Assembly: GCA_023418535.1 (NCBI GenBank)
Contig: JAEZZN010000088.1
Location: 1 to 8,519, forward strand
Direction of reading: 5' to 3'
DNA from: Bacillota bacterium
Lineage (GTDB): Bacteria > Bacillota_A > Clostridia > Tissierellales > Peptoniphilaceae
Length of the DNA stretch: 8,519 nucleotides
The notes beneath the pieces are model-generated. The model saw only the letters and a list, made by a program, of their open reading frames with translations. It was not told the DNA's origin and ran no database searches. Made by a program: the position numbers and the translations under genes. Numbering within the stretch: the stretch's first letter is position 1; each line of letters opens with the position of its first letter. Shown piece by piece: positions 1-5,954 of the stretch.

Positions 1-9
1 GGCTATATC

Positions 10-615
10 TTAGTAAGGCACAATCCGTTCGCCAACTTTAACTTGCTTTCCATTTATTATTCTAAATACGTCTTCTCTTTTTCCTGTTTCTTTTTTAATA
101 GGATTCACTCTTCTATCTTTATCAACAAGCAACTTTTGTGCAACTGTACCCATTCTCGATTGGATATTGTTATGCGTTGATGTAACAATGTTTTCTTTAT
201 AAGTATGCTCTTCTCTTAAACGCTTGAATAAATCAGAACGATCATTATTGAGTTTAAAATTATCTTTCTTAACCAATTCAGCTAACGGAATCAACTCATC
301 CAGTTTTTTGTTTTTATAAGAATCAACATCTAAATTTAAAAACATTTCTTCTTCTTCTAACTGCTCTCTTAATTTTCGATTGGCATCTAATATCTTCTTG
401 CGTTTAAGTGGATTTAATATTTCATCTACATCAGTAACAATATTAGAAAGTTCTTTATTCAATTCTTCAATCTTTGCAGCAGCACTTTCCTTACGCTCTT
501 TAATAGTCTTAACTTCATCCATAACTGCATTATATTTTTTACTAAATTCAATAGCGTTCTTAAATCTAGATTCATCTGCAAATGCCATAAGTTCTTTTAC
601 TGTAATTTCTTTCAT
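10..615 (-). CDS. Coiled-coil protein of unknown function
   Basis: This 201-residue protein is highly charged. Its middle, roughly residues 30-110, is rich in Glu and Lys with heptad-like Leu/Ile spacing, suggesting a long coiled coil. The C-terminal 40 residues are basic and less helical. There is no signal peptide or membrane segment and I recognise no family. The ATG at 615 has a strong GAGGAG ribosome site 8 bases upstream, lying inside the end of the preceding gene, whose stop codon is only 2 bases away, so translation is probably coupled. It is the last gene visible before the left edge. In phages and satellites a protein of this shape near the structural region could be a scaffold-like or capsid-size factor, but nothing in the sequence proves that. 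Confidence 0.8.
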   Translation of the reverse strand: MKEITVKELMAFADESRFKNAIEFSKKYNAVMDEVKTIKERKESAAAKIEELNKELSNIVTDVDEILNPLKRKKILDANRKLREQLEEEEMFLNLDVDSYKNKKLDELIPLAELVKKDNFKLNNDRSDLFKRLREEHTYKENIVTSTHNNIQSRMGTVAQKLLVDKDRRVNPIKKETGKREDVFRIINGKQVKVGERIVPY

Positions 616-617
616 AA

Positions 618-920
618 TTAGTTCTCCTCACTTTTAATTAATTTATTAATACGATTAATTGATAAAGATGTAATAAGTATCGTATTTCCTAATGAAGTTA
701 TCTTTTCATAAGAATATACATAACAGGTTAATTGAACCTTTTGACCTGATTCAGCCAATTGTCTTAATGTTAAATCTGTATCATATCTTGAATTTCTGTA
801 ACCAACAACAATATCACCAAGTTGTTCATCTTTAAACACAATAAGATTTTGTGAATTACCTTCATATTTTATTTTTTTTACAACTCCATTTAGAATAATT
901 TCATTATCCAATCTTTCCAT
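618..920 (-). CDS. Small beta-rich protein, possibly OB-fold
   Basis: The product is 100 residues long from the ATG at 920. A TTG 18 bases further upstream is also in frame, but the AAGGAG ribosome site lies between the two and serves the ATG. The ATG overlaps the stop of the preceding gene (TAATG), so the two are translationally coupled. Alternating hydrophobic stretches (IILNGVVKKIKYEG, NLIVFKDE, GDIVVGYRN, KVQLTCYVYSYEKI) suggest a five-strand barrel of OB-fold type, as in single-strand DNA-binding proteins, but I see no conserved SSB signature. It may bind nucleic acid or serve as a partner of its neighbours. The fold is inferred from pattern only. Confidence 0.75.
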   Translation of the reverse strand: MERLDNEIILNGVVKKIKYEGNSQNLIVFKDEQLGDIVVGYRNSRYDTDLTLRQLAESGQKVQLTCYVYSYEKITSLGNTILITSLSINRINKLIKSEEN

Positions 921-1492
921 TAAATTCTCCTTTTCCAAAATACTAAATGATATTCAAGTTTCAATTCATATAAATTACCAACCCCTTTATTAACTTCGTA
1001 AGAAATTTTTCCATACTTTTCCTTATATTTGTTAATGATTGAATCAATTTCAGTTTCATTAACAAATACCCGTTTTACAATTTTTTCTTCAACCAAATTA
1101 TGTTCATTCTTCAATTCTTCTAGCATATAATCAGCCAATAGATGACGTGCTTTTTTATCTAATTCTGATATTTCTTTAACGGTTAATTGCATTTCTTCGG
1201 CAACCAGTTTATTCGGTGCTGGTCTGCTGCTATATCGTTTAGAAACCGAATCATAAGGTTTAACTTCTCTACTTCTATATGGCTTAAATTTAGCTAATTT
1301 AACGTACTTTAACATCACCATTTTTCCAACTTCATTTGGTAGTTTCTTGATACACTTAGCTATTAGGTTGAACTCTGTCAAATCATCTTCCGTTAACTCG
1401 TTTTTATGTTTAATAAAATTACCAAAATTTCTAAAAGTCAAAGGTCCAACCCATACTTCTAAATTCCTGTCTTTTGAATAAGCATTCTGCAT
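920..1492 (-). CDS. ArpU/sigma-region-4-like HTH protein, paralogue B
   Basis: The 190-residue protein is a diverged relative of the gene just upstream (1521-2186). DRNL falls at residues 8-11 and LKYxKLA at residues 61-67 in both, SV..RY and NKxVAxEM follow in the same order, and both end in an aromatic-rich beta segment. The NKLVAEEMQLTVKEISELDKKA stretch (about 94-115) looks like the helix-turn-helix of sigma region 4 and of ArpU/RinA-type late-transcription activators. The preceding LPNEVGKMVMLKYVKLA resembles their 'L.....iLxxRY' helix. I chose the ATG at 1492 because GGGAG lies 8 bases upstream and the paralogue aligns from the same residue; a GTG at 1507 is the alternative. It probably activates transcription of genes to the left. 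The family is inferred from motifs. Confidence 0.8.
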   Translation of the reverse strand: MQNAYSKDRNLEVWVGPLTFRNFGNFIKHKNELTEDDLTEFNLIAKCIKKLPNEVGKMVMLKYVKLAKFKPYRSREVKPYDSVSKRYSSRPAPNKLVAEEMQLTVKEISELDKKARHLLADYMLEELKNEHNLVEEKIVKRVFVNETEIDSIINKYKEKYGKISYEVNKGVGNLYELKLEYHLVFWKRRI

Positions 1493-1520
1493 TTCATACA
1501 CTCCCACAATCGATCTATCC

Positions 1521-2186
1521 CTAAATAATCACCCTACAATCATTCTCATAAGATATAAATTTCAATTTACTATCAAATCTATTAAGTACCCATCTCTCCG
1601 TATGATAATAAATCCGAATTACTTGATAACCTTCTGGATATTCAGCTAAAATACCTTCTGGAATAATCACATCTCTTTTTACTTTATCGATAATCCCACC
1701 AGATAACTCAATTCTCTTAATCTCATGCTCTGTATTAGCAATTGTACCTTTATGATATGAAAACTTATCTTTACGCTCTAACTTATGTGTTTTTGTCTCT
1801 AGTTCTATTAAGGACTTAGCAATTGTCTCAAATGCTTGATATTCGAGTTTTTTCACTCTAACAGGGGAAATTCCCATTTCTTTGGCAACTTCTTTGTTCT
1901 TGGCACCTCTACCTAAATACCTATTACGTACTGAAGCAACATTTGGGTTTTTCAAATAAACCTTATCTTGACTTTTTGGATATTGAGCTAACTTGAAATA
2001 TTTTAGAAGAATCAACTCAGCATGTTCCTTGCTGAGTGTTCTCATCACTTGCATAAAGTTGCTATACATATCTAGTTCATATTGTCTGCATTCAGCTTTA
2101 TACTTTGAAATTTTGGCCATATAGCTTAAATAACTAGCATTAACACTTACACTCAAGTTTCTATCTTGAATAAATACTCCATTCAA
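1521..2186 (-). CDS. ArpU/sigma-region-4-like HTH protein, paralogue A
   Basis: This 221-residue protein has an N-terminal DRNLSVSV motif, a helix ending LILLKYFKLAQ (58-68), a basic linker SVRNRYLGRGAK, then an HTH-like NKEVAKEMGISPVRVKKLEYQA (97-118). That segment resembles sigma region 4 and ArpU/RinA late activators of Gram-positive phages. The C-terminal domain (about 140-221) is beta-rich with many aromatic residues and also occurs, shortened, in the next gene. Translation should start at TTG 2186: AAGGAG stands 7 bases upstream, no in-frame ATG exists for 22 codons, and the paralogue starts at the equivalent residue. An out-of-frame ATG at 2182 should not mislead. Its likely role is switching on downstream genes; it could instead be a repressor or anti-sigma-like modulator. 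Confidence 0.82.
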   Translation of the reverse strand: MNGVFIQDRNLSVSVNASYLSYMAKISKYKAECRQYELDMYSNFMQVMRTLSKEHAELILLKYFKLAQYPKSQDKVYLKNPNVASVRNRYLGRGAKNKEVAKEMGISPVRVKKLEYQAFETIAKSLIELETKTHKLERKDKFSYHKGTIANTEHEIKRIELSGGIIDKVKRDVIIPEGILAEYPEGYQVIRIYYHTERWVLNRFDSKLKFISYENDCRVII

Positions 2187-2225
2187 TTTTGTACTCCTTT
2201 CTAAATTGTTTACAACTTATAGCTT

Positions 2226-2702
2226 TTATAATCCAAACATTTCAAATAATTCTTCTTCTTGCTGATCTATAATGCTCAACATTTCATCAGTAGGTCTAAA
2301 AATATCATTAACAGATTCTTCATCATTCGCATTAAAATAATACTCTAGTTCTTGAATCCAATTGCAAGCTTTTTCTAACAGTTCTAAATCAGCAAATAAA
2401 TCGATTTTAAGGCGATTTTGTTCCAAATGGGATAATTCCTCATTGAATACTTTCTTTCGTCTAATAAGCTTTTTTTTTCGAATTATTAAAGCATTTTCTT
2501 CACTAACTATCTCCTCAACGTGAGAGTAAACTGATTTAGACCTTATGTAATCATCTGAATCAAGTAGTAAAACAGATGAACCTATAAGCGAATGTGTCGC
2601 ATAATAATTTGAACTAACTGCCCTTATCTTTAAATCAATAAGGGCAATTTCTTTATCTAGCGACAGATAACACTTCAACTGATAAATTAGCCATTCTTCC
2701 AA
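2226..2702 (-). CDS. Helical coiled-coil protein of unknown function
   Basis: The 158-residue protein is predicted mostly helical. A short first helix contains LDKEIALIDLKI, a Ser/Tyr-rich break follows, then a long charged helix (about 65-100, with RKKKLIRRKK) and a very acidic tail ending in EEELFEMFGL. The layout vaguely recalls the N-terminal helices of phage DUF1492-type proteins but without their HTH, so I do not assign it. The start is TTG at 2702, preceded 5 bases away by AGGCGGTG, an imperfect ribosome site; no in-frame ATG lies nearby. It sits directly upstream of the ArpU-like pair, probably in the same transcript. No membrane segment or signal is seen. Confidence 0.72.
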   Translation of the reverse strand: MEEWLIYQLKCYLSLDKEIALIDLKIRAVSSNYYATHSLIGSSVLLLDSDDYIRSKSVYSHVEEIVSEENALIIRKKKLIRRKKVFNEELSHLEQNRLKIDLFADLELLEKACNWIQELEYYFNANDEESVNDIFRPTDEMLSIIDQQEEELFEMFGL

Positions 2703-2742
2703 ACCAACACCGCCTATAAACTATGGATTTAGGTTGATAATT

Positions 2743-3036
2743 CTATATTGCGCAAAATTTAATTGTCACTCTCGTTAATCTATCTTCTTCCAATAATTCG
2801 AACGAAATATCGGGAAAATCGTAACTTCCTGATCCGGTATAAAAATCAAAAATCGGGTCATACTTGAAGTCATTAGCTATTACAGATATAACCTCATCTA
2901 AATCAATTGAATCCACTTCTGTTTCTAAAACAGCCAAATCCTTATCTGTATAAACTTCCTGATAATGTGATAACTCAATTGTTTCTTCTGAATATGTTCC
3001 TACTGTCTTAATCTTCAATTCGTATTCTTTTCTCAT
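2743..3036 (-). CDS. Small acidic protein of unknown function
   Basis: This 97-residue protein is strongly acidic, with 23 Asp/Glu against 9 Lys/Arg by my count. It begins with a beta-like basic segment (RKEYELKIKTV) and ends with another strand (LTRVTIKFCAI), so it is probably a small alpha/beta domain. The middle contains YDPIFDFYTGSGSYDFPD, rich in aromatics and Asp. The ATG at 3036 follows AAAGGAG at 10 bases. It is the first gene after a 159-base non-coding gap that contains an inverted repeat and a weak promoter, so it may head its own transcript. Small acidic proteins in mobile elements sometimes mimic DNA or bind regulators, but no such role is shown here. Confidence 0.75.
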   Translation of the reverse strand: MRKEYELKIKTVGTYSEETIELSHYQEVYTDKDLAVLETEVDSIDLDEVISVIANDFKYDPIFDFYTGSGSYDFPDISFELLEEDRLTRVTIKFCAI

Positions 3037-3085
3037 TTTTTATTGCTCCTTTTATTTAGATTCCCTATTTGGTAATTTGTTGGTA

Positions 3086-3126
3086 TCATTAAATTTATTA
3101 AGGTCGCCATTTAATAGATTTAATGA
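3086..3126. repeat. 15-bp inverted repeat in the gap before the accessory genes
   Basis: Arms at 3086-3100 (tcattaaatttatta) and 3112-3126 match as inverted copies at 14 of 15 positions, separated by 11 bases (aggtcgccatt). No T-run follows on either strand, so this is not a typical intrinsic terminator. It could be a binding site for a dimeric protein, a leader hairpin of the 2743-3036 transcript, or a secondary replication element, since it lies just past the replication genes. Confidence 0.6.
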
Positions 3127-3131
3127 CCATC

Positions 3132-3160
3132 TTTATTTAATTGGCTCTATCATCACTCAA
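3132..3160 (-). promoter_or_regulatory. Possible weak promoter for the accessory gene block
   Basis: On the minus strand TTGAGT (3155-3160) and AATAAA (3132-3137) are separated by 17 bases. Each matches the sigma-A consensus at 4 of 6 positions. Transcription would begin close to the inverted repeat and run into the 2743-3036 gene. AT-rich DNA gives such matches often, so this is tentative. Confidence 0.25.
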
Positions 3161-3195
3161 ACTTATAGCGTTGGCGAAAAGATGGATTATCTGGT

Positions 3196-4089
3196 CTATT
3201 TATTTCTTCTGTTTTTACCTACTAACTGAACTTGTTTTGATAAAAATGTCATTCGTTCATTCAATCTACCTTTTTCATGGTGATTAAATCCATCAACATT
3301 ATTAAGAGACTCCAAATAATCATGAATATTATAGTTGCTGGTAAAGAACGTTGCTTTTTTGTTATTCATACGATAATCTAAAATTCTGTATAAAATTCCA
3401 ATACCAAATAATTTAATGTATTCAGCACCCATGTCATCTAGGATTAATACTTCAACTTTTGATAGTTTGCTTACCTCTTTTTCTAAATTATCGCCATTAG
3501 TTTTTATCTTAGTCATTAGTTTATCCATAAAATTGCTAAAACTAATAAATCTAACTTCTATCCCCTGTTTAACAAGTTCTTTTGAAAAATAACTCATTAA
3601 AAAAGTTTTTCCTACACCATAGCTGCCATAAAGCCAAATACCTTTATTTAGAGTGTTTCTTTGATAATTATCTATGAATGCTTTCATTTCCTTCAAAACA
3701 CTAAGATCATTCGTTGTTAGTAATTTGGTATCTAATTCTGCATTTTTAAAATTTTTAGTAATCTCATCATAGTAAACTTTTGGTATTGAATTTTCCCCGT
3801 TTGACATTCTAAATCTTTGTGCTTCTGTCTTAGGAATATAAGTTAGATGTAGTGTATTATTAATTAATTGCATAGTTGGATAAAAATAAGGATTCTTATC
3901 ACGATTTATGACATATTCCATAATCCTTGTTGAATTTCTTTTAATAAACTCCTCATCATCTGTCAAATTGTATTGTTGGAAAAAATACTGAATATCTGAA
4001 TCATTAATACATTCATCTAGCGCCTCATAAGCACTTTGTTTTCTCTCCTCTGTCAGTTGATTAGAAAGGTAATTCGATATCATCACCAA
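3196..4089 (-). CDS. DnaI/DnaC-type helicase loader (AAA+ ATPase)
   Basis: The 297-residue protein matches the layout of Bacillus DnaI, which loads the replicative helicase onto DNA. An N-terminal helical domain (about 1-92) is followed by an AAA+ ATPase with Walker A GSYGVGKT (155-162), Walker B VLILDDMGAE (214-223), a sensor-1-like FFTSN (248-252), arginine-finger candidates in RLNERM (275-280) and the typical ending GKNRR. Unlike DnaI, the N-terminal domain lacks the zinc-binding cysteine cluster; the only Cys there is residue 27. The start is taken as TTG 4089, 8 bases after AGGAGGT; ATG 4083 is the alternative but is about 14 bases away. It overlaps the replisome organizer gene by 29 bases, so the two are coupled. 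It presumably recruits the host helicase to the element's origin. Confidence 0.93.
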   Translation of the reverse strand: MVMISNYLSNQLTEERKQSAYEALDECINDSDIQYFFQQYNLTDDEEFIKRNSTRIMEYVINRDKNPYFYPTMQLINNTLHLTYIPKTEAQRFRMSNGENSIPKVYYDEITKNFKNAELDTKLLTTNDLSVLKEMKAFIDNYQRNTLNKGIWLYGSYGVGKTFLMSYFSKELVKQGIEVRFISFSNFMDKLMTKIKTNGDNLEKEVSKLSKVEVLILDDMGAEYIKLFGIGILYRILDYRMNNKKATFFTSNYNIHDYLESLNNVDGFNHHEKGRLNERMTFLSKQVQLVGKNRRNK

Positions 4090-4924
4090 TTAGCTCTACC
4101 TCCTCATAAGTTAAATAATTTGGCAATTCATCTTTACTATTTTCGTTAAGATAACTTTCAAACTTTGTACCAAATAAAGTCTGTGGTCTAAGATACTGAT
4201 TCATTTTCTGATTATTAAGCCATTGACTAGTTTTGATATCTATAACCGATTTAAAGTTTTCAACTGTAAAACCTTCACTTAGTCTAGCTTTAATTAATCT
4301 TTGCGTTGCTGGTGTACCACTTCTAAAATTTGTACCAGCCTTTTGATTAAGATACTCAACAATTTCGTCATAAGGAATTGAATCATTTTTCAGTTTTGAA
4401 CTTACTTTTCCTGAATCAACTTCTGAATCATCATCATCATGATCTGTTTTTTTCGTTTCTTCGGATACATTGTCGAGTTTACTCGACATATTATTATTAT
4501 CCTTACCTATCCTATCCTTACCTATCCTATCCTGTGCGGACATTTGGTTGACATTTGGTTGACACTTGGTTGTCATTTGGTTGTCAAGTTGGTAAGAGCC
4601 ATTTATATCAAGCTTTAACAACTGTTTTTCTTCTTGATAAATAGTAGGTTTTAACCTATCTTTACGAATTTTATTATTAATATTCCAATCTTTAACTACT
4701 GTAACTCCAGTATCGAAATAAATTAAAAATCCTTTAGCTATCAATAATTTTAAATCATCATGATTAGCACCATAAGCACGACTTAACATTTTTGCATTAC
4801 CTATAAAACCTTCATCATCAGCTTCCATCCCTAAGTGAAAATATAGTAGTTGGCTAGATAATGGCATATCAACAAATAAGTCACTAGCTGTTATATCTTT
4901 ACTGAACATTCTTCGCTGTGCCAC
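4061..4924 (-). CDS. Phage-type replisome organizer / replication initiator
   Basis: Residues 1-105 match the phage replisome organizer N-terminal winged-helix domain: MAQRRMFSK, DMPLSSQLLYFHLGMEADDEGFI, LLIAKGF and NINNKIRKDRLKPTIYQEEK are hallmark segments. Residues 183-260 match the conserved phage C-terminal domain often found behind it (IPYDEIVEYLNQKAGTNFR, YLRPQTLFGTKFESYLN). The linker is polar and acidic (DHDDDD) and its DNA holds two sets of short repeats that probably form the origin. The start is GTG 4924, where the family consensus begins, with GAGGTGG just upstream. The protein should bind the origin, melt it and recruit the helicase loader encoded in the overlapping next gene. 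Domain identity is clear; use as the element's initiator is inferred from family and context. Confidence 0.94.
   Translation of the reverse strand: MAQRRMFSKDITASDLFVDMPLSSQLLYFHLGMEADDEGFIGNAKMLSRAYGANHDDLKLLIAKGFLIYFDTGVTVVKDWNINNKIRKDRLKPTIYQEEKQLLKLDINGSYQLDNQMTTKCQPNVNQMSAQDRIGKDRIGKDNNNMSSKLDNVSEETKKTDHDDDDSEVDSGKVSSKLKNDSIPYDEIVEYLNQKAGTNFRSGTPATQRLIKARLSEGFTVENFKSVIDIKTSQWLNNQKMNQYLRPQTLFGTKFESYLNENSKDELPNYLTYEEVELIGDDIELPF
4501..4530. repeat. 15-bp tandem repeat (2 copies), part of probable origin
   Basis: ccttacctatcctat occurs twice head to tail (4501-4515, 4516-4530) and encodes DRIGKDRIGK on the minus strand. The unit is a whole number of codons, so selection on protein or on DNA is possible. 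It lies 8 bases from the 11-bp iterons, next to an AT-rich run (4484-4500). Confidence 0.8.
4539..4593. repeat. 11-bp iterons inside the initiator gene, probable replication origin
   Basis: Five consecutive 11-base units start at 4539, 4550, 4561, 4572 and 4583: gacatttggtt twice, then gacacttggtt, gtcatttggtt and a degenerate gtcaagttggt. Because 11 is not a multiple of 3, the encoded residues (about 115-129) are not repetitive, so the conservation is at DNA level. Several Gram-positive phages place their origin within the replisome organizer gene, bound by its product. I infer that this is the origin; the AT-rich stretch at 4484-4500 would be a candidate melting site. Confidence 0.75.
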
Positions 4925-4977
4925 TCTACCACCTCATTCCGTTATAAAATTCGCACATAAAAACTTCCTAAATTCAT

Positions 4978-5259
4978 TTATTCTATCAACTCCATTAATT
5001 CCAATTCATCACGTAAGAGAGAAAGAAACGTACTGATTTTATCTATTTCTCGATTAACTGTATATGCAAGTGCTATTAGATTTTCTGATTCAATGTCATC
5101 TGATGCACTTGAAAATACTTTGCCATTTACATTCTGAATTTTAATTACATAGTCCAATAAAGCTTTCGTTAAATGTTTTGATCTAAAAATGTTAAATTGT
5201 AATTCATCTGATAAAGTATTCTCATGAACTTCTTCATTTTTCAAATAATTGTTTGTCAT
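4978..5259 (-). CDS. Small helical protein, related to the 5380-5610 product
   Basis: This 93-residue protein has a C-terminal half, ENLIALAYTVNREIDKIST followed by FLSLLRDE (59-86), that resembles INELNLLMFEVSRSIEKIST in the neighbouring 76-residue protein. They share V(N/S)RxI(D/E)KIST, so the two are probably diverged duplicates. It appears all helical and soluble, with an acidic tail. The ATG at 5259 has GAGGAA 8 bases upstream. It is the gene immediately before the replication initiator, separated from it by 53 bases. I do not recognise a function. Small helical proteins at this place in phages and islands are often of unknown role or act as regulatory partners. Confidence 0.75.
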   Translation of the reverse strand: MTNNYLKNEEVHENTLSDELQFNIFRSKHLTKALLDYVIKIQNVNGKVFSSASDDIESENLIALAYTVNREIDKISTFLSLLRDELELMELIE

Positions 5260-5285
5260 GTAAATTTCCTCATTTCATATTTTTG

Positions 5286-5294
5286 TGTTAAAAT
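5286..5294 (+). promoter_or_regulatory. Extended -10 promoter candidate, plus strand
   Basis: TGTTAAAAT (5286-5294) has the TGn extension and a 5 of 6 match to TATAAT. The -35 position (ttcctc, 5266-5271) is poor. Transcription would start near 5301 and reach the intrinsic terminator after about 65 bases. The site overlaps a weak candidate minus-strand promoter (TTGAAC at 5309-5314, TTTAAC at 5287-5292, 16-base spacer) that could serve the 4978-5259 gene. Confidence 0.35.
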
Positions 5295-5300
5295 GAGAAT

Positions 5301-5366
5301 AGTTATCCGTTCAAAATAACTACCCTAGCATTTGAGAGATTGCCGTCTTTCGAATGCTTTTTTTAT
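5301..5366 (+). ncRNA. Candidate small RNA between two paralogous small genes
   Basis: About 66 bases lie between a plus-strand extended -10 element and a plus-strand intrinsic terminator. Within them is a first hairpin of 7 bp (arms 5300-5306 TAGTTAT and 5316-5322 ATAACTA, loop ccgttcaaa), a short single-stranded CCCT, then the 13-bp terminator hairpin. No plus-strand gene ends here, so the terminator needs another explanation. A short RNA transcribed against the leftward operon is the simplest. An alternative is a roadblock that stops antisense transcripts coming from the left. Boundaries are inferred. Confidence 0.4.
5327..5364 (+). terminator. Rho-independent terminator, plus strand, inside a minus-strand operon
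   Basis: Arms 5327-5339 and 5346-5358 form a 13-bp stem with two G-U pairs and a 6-base loop (ttgccg), followed by TTTTTT at 5359-5364. Read on the minus strand, the same stem has two A-C mismatches and no following T-run, so it works for plus-strand transcripts only. Confidence 0.75.
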
Positions 5367-5379
5367 TTGTTCAACTTTT

Positions 5380-5610
5380 TTAGTTCTGTTGAATATGGCC
5401 AGCGTGTTCAATCGAAACTTCAATAAGCGTACTAATTTTTTCAATACTACGGCTAACTTCAAACATTAATAGATTCAATTCATTTATTCGTTTTTCAGCA
5501 TCTCTCTGCTTTTCAACTGCTACCATTTGCGTTTCAATATCAGAACAATAATCTCTTGCTGTAAGTAATAGTTGCTTAATTACATAAGCATCTAAATTTA
5601 AATCCTTCAT
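5380..5610 (-). CDS. Small helical protein, related to the 4978-5259 product
   Basis: The 76-residue protein is mostly helical and soluble. Its segment INELNLLMFEVSRSIEKIST (42-61) resembles the C-terminal half of the next gene's product. Residues 1-40 form another amphipathic helix pair. The ATG at 5610 is preceded by AGAGGA at 8 bases. Upstream, in the 50-base gap to the excisionase-like gene, lies one copy of a 14-bp repeat also found before the integrase gene. Downstream, on the opposite strand, lies the candidate small RNA. I do not recognise a family; a regulatory or structural partner role is possible. Confidence 0.72.
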   Translation of the reverse strand: MKDLNLDAYVIKQLLLTARDYCSDIETQMVAVEKQRDAEKRINELNLLMFEVSRSIEKISTLIEVSIEHAGHIQQN

Positions 5611-5639
5611 TCCAGTTTCCTCTTTTCAATTATTTTTAT

Positions 5640-5653
5640 TCACTTGGTCGTGG
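5640..5653 (+). repeat. 14-bp direct repeat, copy 1 (tcacttggtcgtgg)
   Basis: The same 14 bases occur at 7142-7155, directly before the integrase gene, in the same orientation. This copy is in the non-coding gap just downstream of the excisionase-like gene. It could be an integrase arm site, an excisionase site or a regulator site; the core cacttggt recurs at 4563 and 5880. Confidence 0.6.
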
Positions 5654-5660
5654 TTAATTT

Positions 5661-5954
5661 TTAATACTTTAGCGTTTCTAAAAATTCTTCTACATCATGC
5701 ATATCAAACATAATTTCTCGCCCTTTATTGAAAGATTTAAGGCCATTCTTAACCCAATCATCAATTACTAACGGACTACATTGAAAATACTTAGCCAATT
5801 GCTTTTTATTTAAATAACGACGATTAACCGTTATATTCTTTGTAACATCATCAACTGCTTTACTTGCTATACTTAAATACACTTGGTAAATCTGTTGTTC
5901 TATTTCCTTTGGTAAAATCACCTGTAAATGTGGCTGATCTACTCTTTCCAACAT
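5661..5954 (-). CDS. Excisionase/AlpA-like HTH DNA-binding protein
   Basis: Residues 46-97 of this 97-residue protein match the helix-turn-helix fold of the excisionase/AlpA-type (MerR-like HTH_17) group: YLNKKQLAKYFQCSPLVIDDWV is the HTH, followed by a wing (NKGREIMF) and the closing helix MHDVEEFLETLKY. The N-terminal 45 residues form a helical extension seen in phage versions. GGGGTG lies 7 bases before the ATG at 5954. It overlaps the end of the small membrane-protein gene by 16 bases. In islands of this type such a protein directs excision with the integrase or activates transcription; which of these applies cannot be read from the sequence. Confidence 0.85.
   Translation of the reverse strand: MLERVDQPHLQVILPKEIEQQIYQVYLSIASKAVDDVTKNITVNRRYLNKKQLAKYFQCSPLVIDDWVKNGLKSFNKGREIMFDMHDVEEFLETLKY

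Noticed and set aside
380..637. Plus-strand open frame of 85 codons
   Set aside because: It lies antisense within the coiled-coil gene and has a low-complexity Ser/Leu composition typical of the reverse of a charged helical protein. The minus-strand gene has a better ribosome site and context.
3086..3126. Intrinsic terminator after the helicase loader gene
   Set aside because: The hairpin is AT-rich and no T-run follows it on the minus strand.
4501..4593. CRISPR array
   Set aside because: The repeats are short (11 and 15 bp), directly tandem without unique spacers, and inside a coding gene; no cas genes are present.
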